Positions 25,448 to 34,113 are shown, numbered from the stretch's first letter. The stretch: DNA of 39,459 bases from an uncultured Prevotellaceae bacterium (GCA_946617675.1 CAMOKH010000114.1:1-39459); one strand, 5' to 3'. Numbers and translations: made by a program. The notes: a model not told the origin generated them from the sequence alone.

Positions 25448-25808
25448 ACTCACTTTCATTCTCGCTATAGCCAGTCTCGTCGCCTGCCAGGAGGGCCGCG
25501 AGGCCGGCGACCTGTGGGGCCAATGGCGCCTGAAGGACTCCGACACCCATTACCTCAGCTTCGCAGGCTCTGTCGCCCTCTTCCGCATCATCCCCGAGCG
25601 TCAGGTCTACGCTAACTTCCAGCACGTCGCCGACAGCCTCTTCATCCAGTGCTGCTCCGTCAACGCCGACCCGGCCGACACCATAGCCATTGAAAGCAAG
25701 TTCGGAATGAAGCCCTTCACCAATATCCGTCTCAAGGTCCAGACGATTGAAGACCAGACGCTCGTCCTCACCGACGGCGAGAACCACTGGGCCTTCCGGA
25801 AATACTAA
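25431..25808 (+). CDS. Small lipocalin-like lipoprotein
   Basis: A 125-residue protein with a lipoprotein signal (ILAIASLVAC, lipidated Cys at residue 19) followed by a compact beta-rich domain: DLWGQWRLKDSDTHYLSF at the front and DGENHWAFRKY at the end. This looks like the short lipocalin-like domains of Bacteroidota lipoproteins. The specific ligand is unknown. Overlap with the Wzi-like gene suggests joint expression and a shared surface role. Confidence 0.8.
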   Translation: MGKFFRLTFILAIASLVACQEGREAGDLWGQWRLKDSDTHYLSFAGSVALFRIIPERQVYANFQHVADSLFIQCCSVNADPADTIAIESKFGMKPFTNIRLKVQTIEDQTLVLTDGENHWAFRKY

Positions 25809-25881
25809 AAAACCGGGAGTGTCCTCGCGACAGTCCCGGTCTTGTTCTAACTAACTTATTATCAACTATTCATTACTCATT
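25806..25881 (-). ncRNA. Possible small RNA antisense to the lipoprotein stop
   Basis: On the minus strand a perfect -7 box TACCTTTG (25888-25895) is followed about 40 bases later by a strong hairpin and a run of six T. A transcript from about 25881 to 25806 would be about 75 nt with no start codon of note. No -33 box is found, so this is a candidate only. Confidence 0.3.
25812..25840. terminator. Hairpin terminator after the lipoprotein gene
   Basis: A 12-bp stem with one mismatch pairs ACCGGGAGTGTC (25812-25823) with GACAGTCCCGGT (25829-25840) around a 5-nt loop. A clean six-T run follows on the minus strand; on the plus strand the tract is weaker, CTTGTTCT. Confidence 0.8.
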
Positions 25882-25887
25882 CGGGTG

Positions 25888-25895
25888 CAAAGGTA
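25888..25895 (-). promoter_or_regulatory. Orphan -7 box on the minus strand
   Basis: A perfect TACCTTTG facing away from lacI, with no coding gene downstream except the antisense strand of the lipoprotein gene. Read with the hairpin at 25812-25840 it would make a short RNA. Confidence 0.4.
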
Positions 25896-25939
25896 CCGCC
25901 TTTTCCCCGATTTTATGCCCTCTGCAATGAAAAAAAACA

Positions 25940-25953
25940 CGTAAACGTTTGCG
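25940..25953. promoter_or_regulatory. Operator-like palindrome at the lacI -33 box
   Basis: CGTAAACGTTTGCG is a 14-bp dyad with a perfect AAACGTTT core and one mismatched pair. The central CG and A/T flanks are typical of LacI-family operators. It overlaps the -33 TTTG, so binding would block the lacI promoter (autoregulation). Confidence 0.6.
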
Positions 25954-25979
25954 TCTTTCCAGCTTTTTTTCTACCTTTG
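25948..25979 (+). promoter_or_regulatory. Promoter of the LacI-type regulator
   Basis: -33 TTTG (25948-25951), 20-nt spacer, perfect -7 TACCTTTG (25972-25979), 19 bases before the ATG. Confidence 0.85.
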
Positions 25980-25998
25980 CCCCGTCAAAGCTACTATT

Positions 25999-27018
25999 AT
26001 GCCGAAACACAGAACATCACTCAAGGATTTAGCCCAGGAACTAGGCGTCAGTATCGCCACCGTCAGCCGGGCACTCCACTCCTCACCAGAGATAGGCAAG
26101 GAGATGCAGCAACGTGTAAAAGACCTCGCCAAGAAACTCAACTATCGTCCCAATCCCTTCGCCCAGAGCCTACGCAAGGAAGCGCCCAAAGTCATCGGGG
26201 TCGTCGTCCCCAACCTCGTCACACATTACTATGCAGCCGTCCTCGACGGCATCGAGGTCGAAGCTGCCAAGGCCGGCTACAGCGTCATCAGCGCCAATAC
26301 CCATGAGGACTGTCGCGACGAAGAGCGCGCCATCGACAACTTCATCGACCTCCACGTCGTCGGCATCATCGCCTGTCTCGCACAGAGCACCACCGACTAC
26401 AGCCACTTCCAGGAAATCAGCAATATCGGCATACCCCTCGTTTTCTTCGGGCGCACCTGCCTGCCCGACATCTTCTCCTCAGTCACCGCCAATGGCGACG
26501 AGGCAGCCCAGCAAGCCACGCAGCACCTCATCGACACCGGTTCACGACGGATAGCCTTCGTCGGAGGTCCAAACCACCTCGACATGGTCCGGCGTCGCAA
26601 GCACGGCTATCTTGAAGCACTACGCGACAACCGGATACCCATAGAGCGCGAACTCGTCATCTGCGACAACATCGATTTCGACGTCGCACTACGAAACACC
26701 ATCAGCCTCCTCCAGCGCCCTGACCGTCCCGACGCCATCCTCGCCTTCAACGACATTCTGCTCTTCGCCGCCTTCAATGCCATCAAGCAACAAGGGCTGC
26801 GCATCCCCGACGACGTCGCACTCATCGGCTTCACCGACGACGCCCACGCCCGTTACACCACGCCCCGCCTCTCAGCCATCGAGGACCAGTCCTTCCGCAT
26901 GGGACAGGTTGCCTGCCAGCTTCTCTTACGCGCCGTAGCCGGCGACACCAAAGTGCGAAAGGAAATCGTGCCACAGAAACTCGTTATCCGCGAAACGTCG
27001 GCCAAAAAGCCCATATAG
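25999..27018 (+). CDS. LacI family transcriptional regulator of the PUL
   Basis: A 339-residue repressor. The N-terminal helix-turn-helix is SLKDLAQELGVSIATVSRAL, followed by the hinge (LAKKLNYRPNPFAQSLR) and a periplasmic-binding-protein-like sensor starting KVIGVVVPNLVTHYYAAVLDGIE; GFTDD and RMGQVACQLLL mark the C-terminal subdomain. LacI-type proteins release DNA on binding a sugar. It stands 150 bases upstream of susC in the same direction and has an operator-like palindrome over its own promoter. Control of the susCD operon is inferred from this position. Most complex-glycan PULs use hybrid two-component sensors, so this choice suggests a small sugar inducer. Confidence 0.93.
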   Translation: MPKHRTSLKDLAQELGVSIATVSRALHSSPEIGKEMQQRVKDLAKKLNYRPNPFAQSLRKEAPKVIGVVVPNLVTHYYAAVLDGIEVEAAKAGYSVISANTHEDCRDEERAIDNFIDLHVVGIIACLAQSTTDYSHFQEISNIGIPLVFFGRTCLPDIFSSVTANGDEAAQQATQHLIDTGSRRIAFVGGPNHLDMVRRRKHGYLEALRDNRIPIERELVICDNIDFDVALRNTISLLQRPDRPDAILAFNDILLFAAFNAIKQQGLRIPDDVALIGFTDDAHARYTTPRLSAIEDQSFRMGQVACQLLLRAVAGDTKVRKEIVPQKLVIRETSAKKPI

Positions 27019-27085
27019 TGTGCGCGAAAAGTAATTTTTGTTGTCTTTTTAACATTTAAAGTTTACGTCTTATTGTTTTTTTTGT

Positions 27086-27093
27086 TAACTTTG
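27086..27093 (+). promoter_or_regulatory. Promoter -7 box of the susC operon
   Basis: TAACTTTG 75 bases before the susC ATG, with no TTTG at -33; the -33 position instead carries GTTTACG (27061-27067), which equals one half of the lacI operator in reverse. The leader is about 70 nt and AT-rich. Confidence 0.75.
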
Positions 27094-27113
27094 CACCCGC
27101 TAAAAGTGCAAAG
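27089..27113. promoter_or_regulatory. Dyad over the susC -7 box and start site
   Basis: A perfect inverted repeat CTTTGCAC-N9-GTGCAAAG. The right arm also completes a second -7 box on the minus strand (TAGCTTTG, plus coordinates 27109-27116), facing the first. It may be a regulator site or a hairpin at the 5' end of the transcript. Confidence 0.5.
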
Positions 27114-27168
27114 CTAGGATAATACTATAACTAACATTTATAAATTTTCTACAAAAACAACTGTTACT

Positions 27169-30100
27169 ATGGGAAAAACATCTCTAAAATTTGTTGTGCT
27201 CGTCATGGCTCTGCTCATGGCGCAGACAATGGTGACGGGTGCTGCTCTCAGTGCGAAGGTTGTGACGGGAAAGGTGGTCTCTGCCACCGACGGTGAGGAG
27301 CTTATAGGCGCCACCGTCCAGGTGCAGGGTACTCAGACCGGCACAGTCACTGATTTTGAAGGCAACTTCAAGGTCAACGCCAACGAGGGCCAGTCGCTCG
27401 TAGTGTCTTATGTAGGCTTTTTCAGCAAGACCGTCAAGGTCGGCAGTGAGAGCCATTACGACATCCAGCTCGAAGAGGACAAGAAGTCGCTCGACGAGGT
27501 GGTCGTCATTGGTTACGGCGTCCAGAAGAAGAAGCTCGTCACCGGAGCCACCCTTCAGGTGAAGGGCGACGACGTGGCCAAGCTCAACACGTCGAACCCG
27601 CTGCAGGCTCTGCAGGGTCAGACGCCGGGTATGACCATCATCTCCGAGTCGGGCCAGCCCGGTGAGGGCCTGAAGGTCAACATTCGCGGTCTCGGTACCA
27701 CCGGCTCCAGCGGCCCGTTGTACATCATCGACGGCGTTCGCGGCGACATTGCCACGGTGAACCCCGCCGACATCGAGTCCATCGACGTACTGAAGGACGC
27801 AGCCTCAGCCGCCATCTATGGTTCGCAGTCGGCTAACGGTGTGGTGCTCGTCACCACGAAGAGCGGCAAGGAAGGCCGTTCGGTGGTGGCCTTCGACGGC
27901 TACTACGGTTGGCAGACCGCTCCCCGCAAGATTGAGATGCTCAATGCCAGCCAGTATATGGCCATCATGAACGAACAGAACCTGAACTCGGGCAACAGCG
28001 TCTACGACTGGGACAACATCAAGAGCATCTGGCGCTACGACGCCGAGGGCAACAAGCTTGGCGTTATCGACACCGACTGGGTTGACCAGATGTTCAAGGA
28101 CAATGCCCAGACCTACAGCGGCAACCTGAGTATCAGCGGCGGCTCGCAGAAGGGCAACTACGCCCTGTCGTTGGGCTACCTGGAGCAGGAGGGTATCGTC
28201 GGCGGTCGTGACGTGTCGAACTACGAGCGTTACAACTTCCGTGTCAACTCCGAGTATCAGGTCATCGACAACTTCCTGAAGGTTGGCGAGCAGGTCAGCT
28301 TCATCTACTACAAGAAGAACGGCATCAGCGTGGGCAACCAGTACAACAACACGCTGCGCTCGGCCTTCGGCACATCGCCCTTGGCTCCGGTCTACAGCGA
28401 CAACGGTCGTTATGGCTCGCCTTACAACGACACGTCTGCCAGCGACTGGTATAACGCTGACGGCAACCCCTACGGTGCCATGATGACCAATACCAACAAC
28501 AAGACTCAGAACATGACGCTGACGGCTAACGCCTTCGCTGAAATGGAATTCATCAAGAACCTGAAGTTCCGCACAACCTTAGGCGTGAAGTATGACTCGA
28601 ACAACTACCGCTCGTTCACGCCGATGTACCACTTCTCGGTCTACTCGCTGAACGACACCCGCACCGGTGTGTCGCAGAGTGCCAGCGACGGTCTGGGCAT
28701 AACCTGGACCAATACGCTGAGCTATAACTTCAAGCTCGCTGAGCATAACATCGACGCCATGGTGGGCTACGAGGTCTACCGCACCGAAGGCCAGAGCATC
28801 TATGGTGCCAACGGCTCGCTGCGCGACGGTTTCGACACGTGGAAGTATGCCTACCTGAGCAACGGCACCGCCACCAACTCTGAGGGCGGTCTCTCCGTCA
28901 GCGGCACACCGTGGGACGAGGAGCGCATGGTCAGCTACTTCGGCCGTGTCGGTTGGAACTGGAAGGAGCGCTACATGGCCACCGCTACCGTGCGCCGCGA
29001 CGGTTCCTCGCGCTTTGCCAAGGGCCACCGCTTCGGTACCTTCCCCTCAATCTCGGCAGGCTGGGTGGTCACCAACGAGTCGTTCATGGAGCCCGTCACG
29101 TCGGTGATGGACTACTTCAAGCTGCGTGCATCGTGGGGCCAGGTCGGTAATCAGAACATTGGCAACTACATGTATCTGGCACCGATGAGCTTCTCGAACC
29201 TCTACTACAACTTCGGAACGACCCTCGGCAGCGACGGCGACGTCTGGGGCGCACGTCCTACCCGTCTGGGCAACGAGGACATCACGTGGGAGACCTCTGA
29301 GCAGTTCGACCTCGGCTTCGATGCCCGTTTCCTGAACCAGCGCCTGAACGTCAACTTCGACTTCTATATCAAGACCACCAAGGACTGGCTCGTGCAGCCC
29401 CCCGTGCTGGCCACCGTCGGCACAGGTGCCCCGTTCATCAATGGCGGCGACGTGAAGAACACCGGTGTTGAGCTGGCTCTCTCGTGGAACGATGTCATCG
29501 GCCAGGACTTCCGCTACTATGTCAACGTGAACGGCGCCTATAATAAGAATAAGGTGGGCAACATTCCCAACGAGGACGGCATCATCCACGGCCAGAGCAA
29601 CATGCTCTACGACAACTCCACCGAGTTCTACCGTGCCTCCAACGGCGAGCCCATCGGCTACTTCTGGGGCTTCAAGACTGCCGGCCTGTTCCAGAACCAG
29701 CAGGACATCGATCAGTGGGTGGCCGCTGGCAACGGCGTGCTGCAGGCAGCTCCCCAGCCGGGCGACGTGAAGTATTACGACATCAACCACGACGGCATGA
29801 TCAACGATGCCGACAAGGTGAACCTGGGTAACGGCATGCCCGACTTCAACTACGGCTTCTCGCTGGGCTTCGACTGGCGCGGCCTCGACTTCTCGGTGAC
29901 GGCCAACGGCCAGGTGGGCAACGACATCGTGCAGTCCTATCGCAACGTCGGCTCGACCACGGCCAACTACACCACCCAGATACTGGACCGCTGGACGGGC
30001 GAGGGCACCTCGAACAAGGTGCCTCGTGTGACCAACACCAACGTCAACTATCAGTTCAGCGACCTCTTCATCCAGGATGGCGACTTCCTGCGTATCTCAA

Positions 30101-30318
30101 ACATCACCCTGGGCTACGATTTCTCTAAGCTGCTTCGCACGAAGTATATCTCGCAGTGCCGCGTCTACGCACAGGTGCAGAACGCCCTGACCTTCACCAA
30201 GTACGACGGCATGGACCCCGAAATCGGTTATGGTATGGACGGCTGGGTCAGCGGTATCGACCTGGGCTACTACCCACGCCCGCGCACGATTCTCTTTGGT
30301 GTAAACTTGAAATTCTAA
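27169..30318 (+). CDS. SusC-type TonB-dependent outer-membrane transporter
   Basis: A 1049-residue protein: signal peptide, a carboxypeptidase-regulatory-like domain (VVTGKVVSATDGEELIGATV to about residue 105), a TonB-box-like DEVVVIGYGVQKKK, the plug domain with IRGLGTTGSSGPLYIIDG and DVLKDAASAAIYGSQSANGVVLVTTK, and then a long beta-barrel ending in a C-terminal aromatic strand (LFGVNLKF). These proteins import oligosaccharides across the outer membrane using TonB energy, with the SusD partner as lid. It is the first structural gene of the PUL. The substrate cannot be read from the barrel; the GH5 gene downstream suggests a beta-linked glucan. Confidence 0.97.
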   Translation: MGKTSLKFVVLVMALLMAQTMVTGAALSAKVVTGKVVSATDGEELIGATVQVQGTQTGTVTDFEGNFKVNANEGQSLVVSYVGFFSKTVKVGSESHYDIQLEEDKKSLDEVVVIGYGVQKKKLVTGATLQVKGDDVAKLNTSNPLQALQGQTPGMTIISESGQPGEGLKVNIRGLGTTGSSGPLYIIDGVRGDIATVNPADIESIDVLKDAASAAIYGSQSANGVVLVTTKSGKEGRSVVAFDGYYGWQTAPRKIEMLNASQYMAIMNEQNLNSGNSVYDWDNIKSIWRYDAEGNKLGVIDTDWVDQMFKDNAQTYSGNLSISGGSQKGNYALSLGYLEQEGIVGGRDVSNYERYNFRVNSEYQVIDNFLKVGEQVSFIYYKKNGISVGNQYNNTLRSAFGTSPLAPVYSDNGRYGSPYNDTSASDWYNADGNPYGAMMTNTNNKTQNMTLTANAFAEMEFIKNLKFRTTLGVKYDSNNYRSFTPMYHFSVYSLNDTRTGVSQSASDGLGITWTNTLSYNFKLAEHNIDAMVGYEVYRTEGQSIYGANGSLRDGFDTWKYAYLSNGTATNSEGGLSVSGTPWDEERMVSYFGRVGWNWKERYMATATVRRDGSSRFAKGHRFGTFPSISAGWVVTNESFMEPVTSVMDYFKLRASWGQVGNQNIGNYMYLAPMSFSNLYYNFGTTLGSDGDVWGARPTRLGNEDITWETSEQFDLGFDARFLNQRLNVNFDFYIKTTKDWLVQPPVLATVGTGAPFINGGDVKNTGVELALSWNDVIGQDFRYYVNVNGAYNKNKVGNIPNEDGIIHGQSNMLYDNSTEFYRASNGEPIGYFWGFKTAGLFQNQQDIDQWVAAGNGVLQAAPQPGDVKYYDINHDGMINDADKVNLGNGMPDFNYGFSLGFDWRGLDFSVTANGQVGNDIVQSYRNVGSTTANYTTQILDRWTGEGTSNKVPRVTNTNVNYQFSDLFIQDGDFLRISNITLGYDFSKLLRTKYISQCRVYAQVQNALTFTKYDGMDPEIGYGMDGWVSGIDLGYYPRPRTILFGVNLKF

Positions 30319-30336
30319 TCCTTAGACGACTACAAT

Positions 30337-32052
30337 ATGAAGACAAAGATATTATCTATAGCTGCCGCCAGTCTGCTCACCCTGGGCATGACCTCCTGCG
30401 GCGAAGACTTCCTGGAGGTGCAGTCGAAGACCGAGGGCACCACGGGAAACTATTACAGCAGCGAGTCGGCCATGTCGCGCGCACTCATCGGCTGCTATGA
30501 TGCCTGGCAGTGTACGGTCAGCAAGGGCCCGGTGTTCACCCTGCTCTATATGTCTGACCTGCTGAGCGACGAGTGCTTCGGCGGTACGGGCAACAGCGAC
30601 GCCCGCAACTCGCAGGTGGTTGACCGCTTCGACATTGCCGAAGACAACTCGCAAGTAGACCTGCACAACGACCTCTGGAAATACTACTATGAGGCCATCT
30701 ACACCGTCAACGAGCTGATACAGCACGAGAATGACGTGACCTGGTCGAGCGACGCCGCCCACGGCCGTCTCATCGGCGAGGCCCGTGCCATGCGCGGCAT
30801 CCTTTACTTCGACCTGGCCCGTATTTTCGAGAACGTGCCCCTGCTGACGGTGCCCACCACCGCCAACGTGCCGCAGGCCCCCGTTGACGAGGTCTACGAG
30901 CAGATTTTCAGTGACCTGAAGTATGCCGCCGACAACATTCCCGCCGATGCCTATCCCAAGGCCTCGTCGTCGACCAACGACGGCCGCATCACCTGCTATG
31001 CCGCCAAGGCCATGCTGGCGCGCGCCTACCTGTTCTATACCGGTGTCTATGGCAAGGAGCCTCAGACCGTCACCAAGGCCGACGTGCTGCAGGGCCTTGA
31101 GGACATCGTCAAGAGTGGCGAGTATTCGCTCGTGCCGCTGTACAAGAACCTCTGGTACTGTGCCAGCACCAAGTGGGAGGGCAGCGACCAGACCGGATGG
31201 AAGGAAGTATCGACCTACGCCGGCGAGGACAACGCTGAGAACATCCTGACCATGAAGTTCAACTACACCAGCGACTACAACGGCAACTCGGGCGGTAACA
31301 ACGCCATCCAGATGCTCTCTGTCCGTGGCGGCACGTTCGTGGCCCCCTATGGCGAGGGCTGGGGCGGTGCCACCGTCGGCAAGCAGTTCTACGAGTCGTA
31401 CCCCGCCGGCGACCAGCGTCGCGATGCCTCAATCATCGACCTCGCCGCCGAGGGCTTCACCGCCCTGGCCGACTATCAGCAGAACGGCCTGCAGAAGCAG
31501 CGCGAGTACACGGGCTATTTCAACAAGAAGTACACCGCCCGCTCGGCTCACCTGCTGAACGAGAGCAGCGGTACGTGGTCGTTCACCCACTACTGGAACG
31601 ACGTCCAGGGTGGCGACTTCATGATTTCCCAGGCCATCGGCTATACCCTCATGCGCTATGCCGACGTGCTGCTGATGGCAGCCGAGCTTGGCAGTCCGAA
31701 CGCCCAGAGCTATATCAACCAGGTTCACAACCGTGCCTACGCTACCGAGGCTGAGGACGGTTCGGTGGTCACCCCGTCGCTCAGCGTCGCCGTGACCAAG
31801 GAGAACATCATGGAGGAGCGCCGTCTGGAGTTCGCCTTCGAGGGCGTGCGCTACTGGGACCTTCTGCGTCAGGGCGTTGATGTGGCAGCCCGTGCCATTG
31901 TGGCCTCGGGCGAGACTGTGCTTGACGGTGGCCAGGAGAACCGTGTGACGTTCAAGGCCGACAACATCACCTCGAAGCGCGGCTTCCAGCAGATTCCGCT
32001 CACGCAGATTCAGTTGTCAAACGGCGTGCTGAAGCAGAATGCCGGATGGTAA
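30337..32052 (+). CDS. SusD/RagB-type surface glycan-binding lipoprotein
   Basis: A 571-residue lipoprotein: signal with lipobox LGMTSC (Cys 21), then SusD features, including LIGCYDAWQC, EARAMRGILYFDLARIFENVPL (the helical TPR-like region) and the C-terminal ITKENIMEERRLEFAFEGVRYWDLLRQG stretch typical of RagB/SusD proteins. It caps the SusC barrel and binds the oligosaccharide. It starts 18 bases after susC ends and is followed by a GC-rich palindromic element. Confidence 0.97.
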   Translation: MKTKILSIAAASLLTLGMTSCGEDFLEVQSKTEGTTGNYYSSESAMSRALIGCYDAWQCTVSKGPVFTLLYMSDLLSDECFGGTGNSDARNSQVVDRFDIAEDNSQVDLHNDLWKYYYEAIYTVNELIQHENDVTWSSDAAHGRLIGEARAMRGILYFDLARIFENVPLLTVPTTANVPQAPVDEVYEQIFSDLKYAADNIPADAYPKASSSTNDGRITCYAAKAMLARAYLFYTGVYGKEPQTVTKADVLQGLEDIVKSGEYSLVPLYKNLWYCASTKWEGSDQTGWKEVSTYAGEDNAENILTMKFNYTSDYNGNSGGNNAIQMLSVRGGTFVAPYGEGWGGATVGKQFYESYPAGDQRRDASIIDLAAEGFTALADYQQNGLQKQREYTGYFNKKYTARSAHLLNESSGTWSFTHYWNDVQGGDFMISQAIGYTLMRYADVLLMAAELGSPNAQSYINQVHNRAYATEAEDGSVVTPSLSVAVTKENIMEERRLEFAFEGVRYWDLLRQGVDVAARAIVASGETVLDGGQENRVTFKADNITSKRGFQQIPLTQIQLSNGVLKQNAGW

Positions 32053-32091
32053 AGCCCACCCCCACCCCCAGCCCCTCCACAAGGGAGGGGA
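32052..32091 (+). repeat. GC-rich palindromic element copy D, after susD
   Basis: Begins at the susD stop codon. Stem CCCCTCC (32072-32078) and GGAGGGG (32084-32090). It is the reverse complement, apart from small differences, of copy E 115 bases downstream, including 12 exactly complementary bases (32052-32063 with 32227-32238). Confidence 0.8.
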
Positions 32092-32136
32092 TATACAAGT
32101 ACTTAGATAAACAAAGGTATTATAACAGAAAACAAT

Positions 32137-34113
32137 ATGAATACAATAGCATTGAATAAAAAGAAGATTAAGAGTTCGCTCGTTTGGCTCTCTGCTATCT
32201 TAGCTCCCCTCCCCTTGGGAGGGGTCGGGGGTGGGCTTCTCACCGCCTGCTCGCCCGACGACCATAGCCTCAGCCAGCCCGACCTCACCACGGCCGACCT
32301 GGCCCAGGGTATCGCCTACAGCGTCACCGTCGATGCCGACAACACCGTCACGCTGAAGAGCCTGCTCGACAAGAGCTACAACTGCTACTGGACACAGCCC
32401 AACGGCCGCAGCCAGGGCCCCGAGGTCAAGTTCCAGCTGCCCTTCGCCGGCACCTACGAGGTGCGCTTCGGCGTCGACACCCGTGGCGGCGTCGTCTACG
32501 GCGAGCCTTACCAGTTCCAGGTTACGACCAACAACATGTCGCTGCTCGAAGATCCCCTCTACGCCTATCTCTCCGGCGGCGTGGGCAAGCAGAAGAAGTG
32601 GGTGCCCGTCGATAAGTTCTACGGCGTCGGACAGTGTACCGCACCCGTTATGTACTGTAACCCTGACGACGTGCTCAACGACGGCTCCGGCGACACCAAC
32701 ATCGGTATCAACCACATGGTGCCCAACTGGGACCCCGGCTTCCAGTCGTGGCTCATACCCGCTGACTCGCCCTACATGAACTCCTACATGATCTTCTCGC
32801 TCGACGACCAGAACGGCTGCTCCATCGAGGAGTACCGTGGCGACGACGGCACGACGAAGAAGGGTAAGTGGAACCTCAACCTGACGGACAAGAACCACCC
32901 CACACTCTCGTTCACCGACGCCTACGCCATGCACAACCAGGGCTTCGACGAGGTGTGCAACAACTATACCACCGACATCGTCATCACCGAGCTGACCCCC
33001 TATATGCTTCAGCTCGCTACCATGCGAACCAACAGTGAGGGAGCCTGGTGGATTATCTGGAACTTCATCGCTGCCGACGTGCAGAGCGGCGCCGTCGAGA
33101 TTCCCTCCGACGAGCCCAGCTACATCGAGCCGACTGCTCCCGCTGCGCCCCAGGTGGCCGACCTGGCTACGAAGCTCTTCACCACCGATATCAACGGCGT
33201 GAACTTCCAGGGCGACCAGATGACCTTCCTCCCCAGCGATGAAGGCCCCTACGACTGGCAGTGGTGGAACGGCGGCACACAGGCCTGGGAGAGCGTCACC
33301 GGTGGCAACTACAGCCAGAGCTGGACGCCCGCCTGGACCGACGACGTGCTCGACCTCGAGCTCACCTTCGCCCGCAAGGCCGACGGCACCTATACTTACG
33401 AGATCGGCGAGCAGAGCGGCACGATGACCATTGGCGACGGCACGCTCCTCTTCGACAAGGAAGTCTCCCTCTTCACCGTCGCCGGCGGCGGCCGTACACT
33501 CGAGCTCAAGGGCCAGGAGTGGACCGTCTTCAAGTGCGACCCCGGCTCTGAGCTCGTCATCGGCGTGCCCGACCAGCAGGATGCCGACGGCAACGTCAAC
33601 ACCTACCTTGTGGCCAACCTCGTCTACAAGGCCGTGGGTGGCGGTCAGAGCGGTCCCATCGTGGTGCCCTTCACGGCCGATAACGTCAACAACTACATCG
33701 AGGCCGACAAGTACTTCCGCTGTCAGCTATACAACCCGTGGGGTGGGGGCGGCGACGCCATCGACCCGACGACGCTGAAGGTCAAGAAGAACCAGACACT
33801 GAAGGTGACGCTCCGCCTCAACGGCTTCACATTCGAGCAGCCCGCCAAGATGGTGCTCTGCCTCAACTGGGAGACGACCGCCGAGAGCGGATGGGAGCCC
33901 GACTGCTTTGGCTACCAGCGTGCTATCCAGGTCAACGGCGACGGCACCTACACCGTCAGCTGGACCAACGACACCGGCGGCACCGTCAACTGGGGCGACG
34001 CCACGTCGGCTCTCATCGTCACCATGCAGTATGCGGGCTACGCCTCCGTCGAGCCCGACGCCGAGGGCACCTACAAGGCTGCCTGCACCGTGGAGAGCAT
34101 CACCGTAGAGTGA
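32137..34113 (+). CDS. PUL surface lipoprotein, SusE/F position (SGBP-like)
   Basis: A 658-residue lipoprotein encoded directly after susD, the usual place of a surface glycan-binding protein. Lipobox LLTAC, Cys 38. The signal peptide is odd: residues 23-33 (APLPLGGVGGG) come from a GC-rich palindromic element inserted between the hydrophobic core and the lipobox. A PKD-like domain follows (about 45-135, ending YGEPYQFQVTTNN), then a region with many Trp and Asp (PNWDPGFQSWLIP, WNLNLTDKNHPTLSF, WWIIWNFIA) and two or three beta modules towards the C-terminus. I infer glycan binding; no catalytic motif is seen. Confidence 0.85.
   Translation: MNTIALNKKKIKSSLVWLSAILAPLPLGGVGGGLLTACSPDDHSLSQPDLTTADLAQGIAYSVTVDADNTVTLKSLLDKSYNCYWTQPNGRSQGPEVKFQLPFAGTYEVRFGVDTRGGVVYGEPYQFQVTTNNMSLLEDPLYAYLSGGVGKQKKWVPVDKFYGVGQCTAPVMYCNPDDVLNDGSGDTNIGINHMVPNWDPGFQSWLIPADSPYMNSYMIFSLDDQNGCSIEEYRGDDGTTKKGKWNLNLTDKNHPTLSFTDAYAMHNQGFDEVCNNYTTDIVITELTPYMLQLATMRTNSEGAWWIIWNFIAADVQSGAVEIPSDEPSYIEPTAPAAPQVADLATKLFTTDINGVNFQGDQMTFLPSDEGPYDWQWWNGGTQAWESVTGGNYSQSWTPAWTDDVLDLELTFARKADGTYTYEIGEQSGTMTIGDGTLLFDKEVSLFTVAGGGRTLELKGQEWTVFKCDPGSELVIGVPDQQDADGNVNTYLVANLVYKAVGGGQSGPIVVPFTADNVNNYIEADKYFRCQLYNPWGGGGDAIDPTTLKVKKNQTLKVTLRLNGFTFEQPAKMVLCLNWETTAESGWEPDCFGYQRAIQVNGDGTYTVSWTNDTGGTVNWGDATSALIVTMQYAGYASVEPDAEGTYKAACTVESITVE
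32203..32240 (-). repeat. GC-rich palindromic element copy E, in a signal peptide
   Basis: An 8-bp stem pairs CCCCTCCC (32206-32213) with GGGAGGGG (32217-32224), followed by the G-rich block ending GGGCTT at 32238. It is in frame, encodes APLPLGGVGGG and lies in inverse orientation to copy D. Confidence 0.85.
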
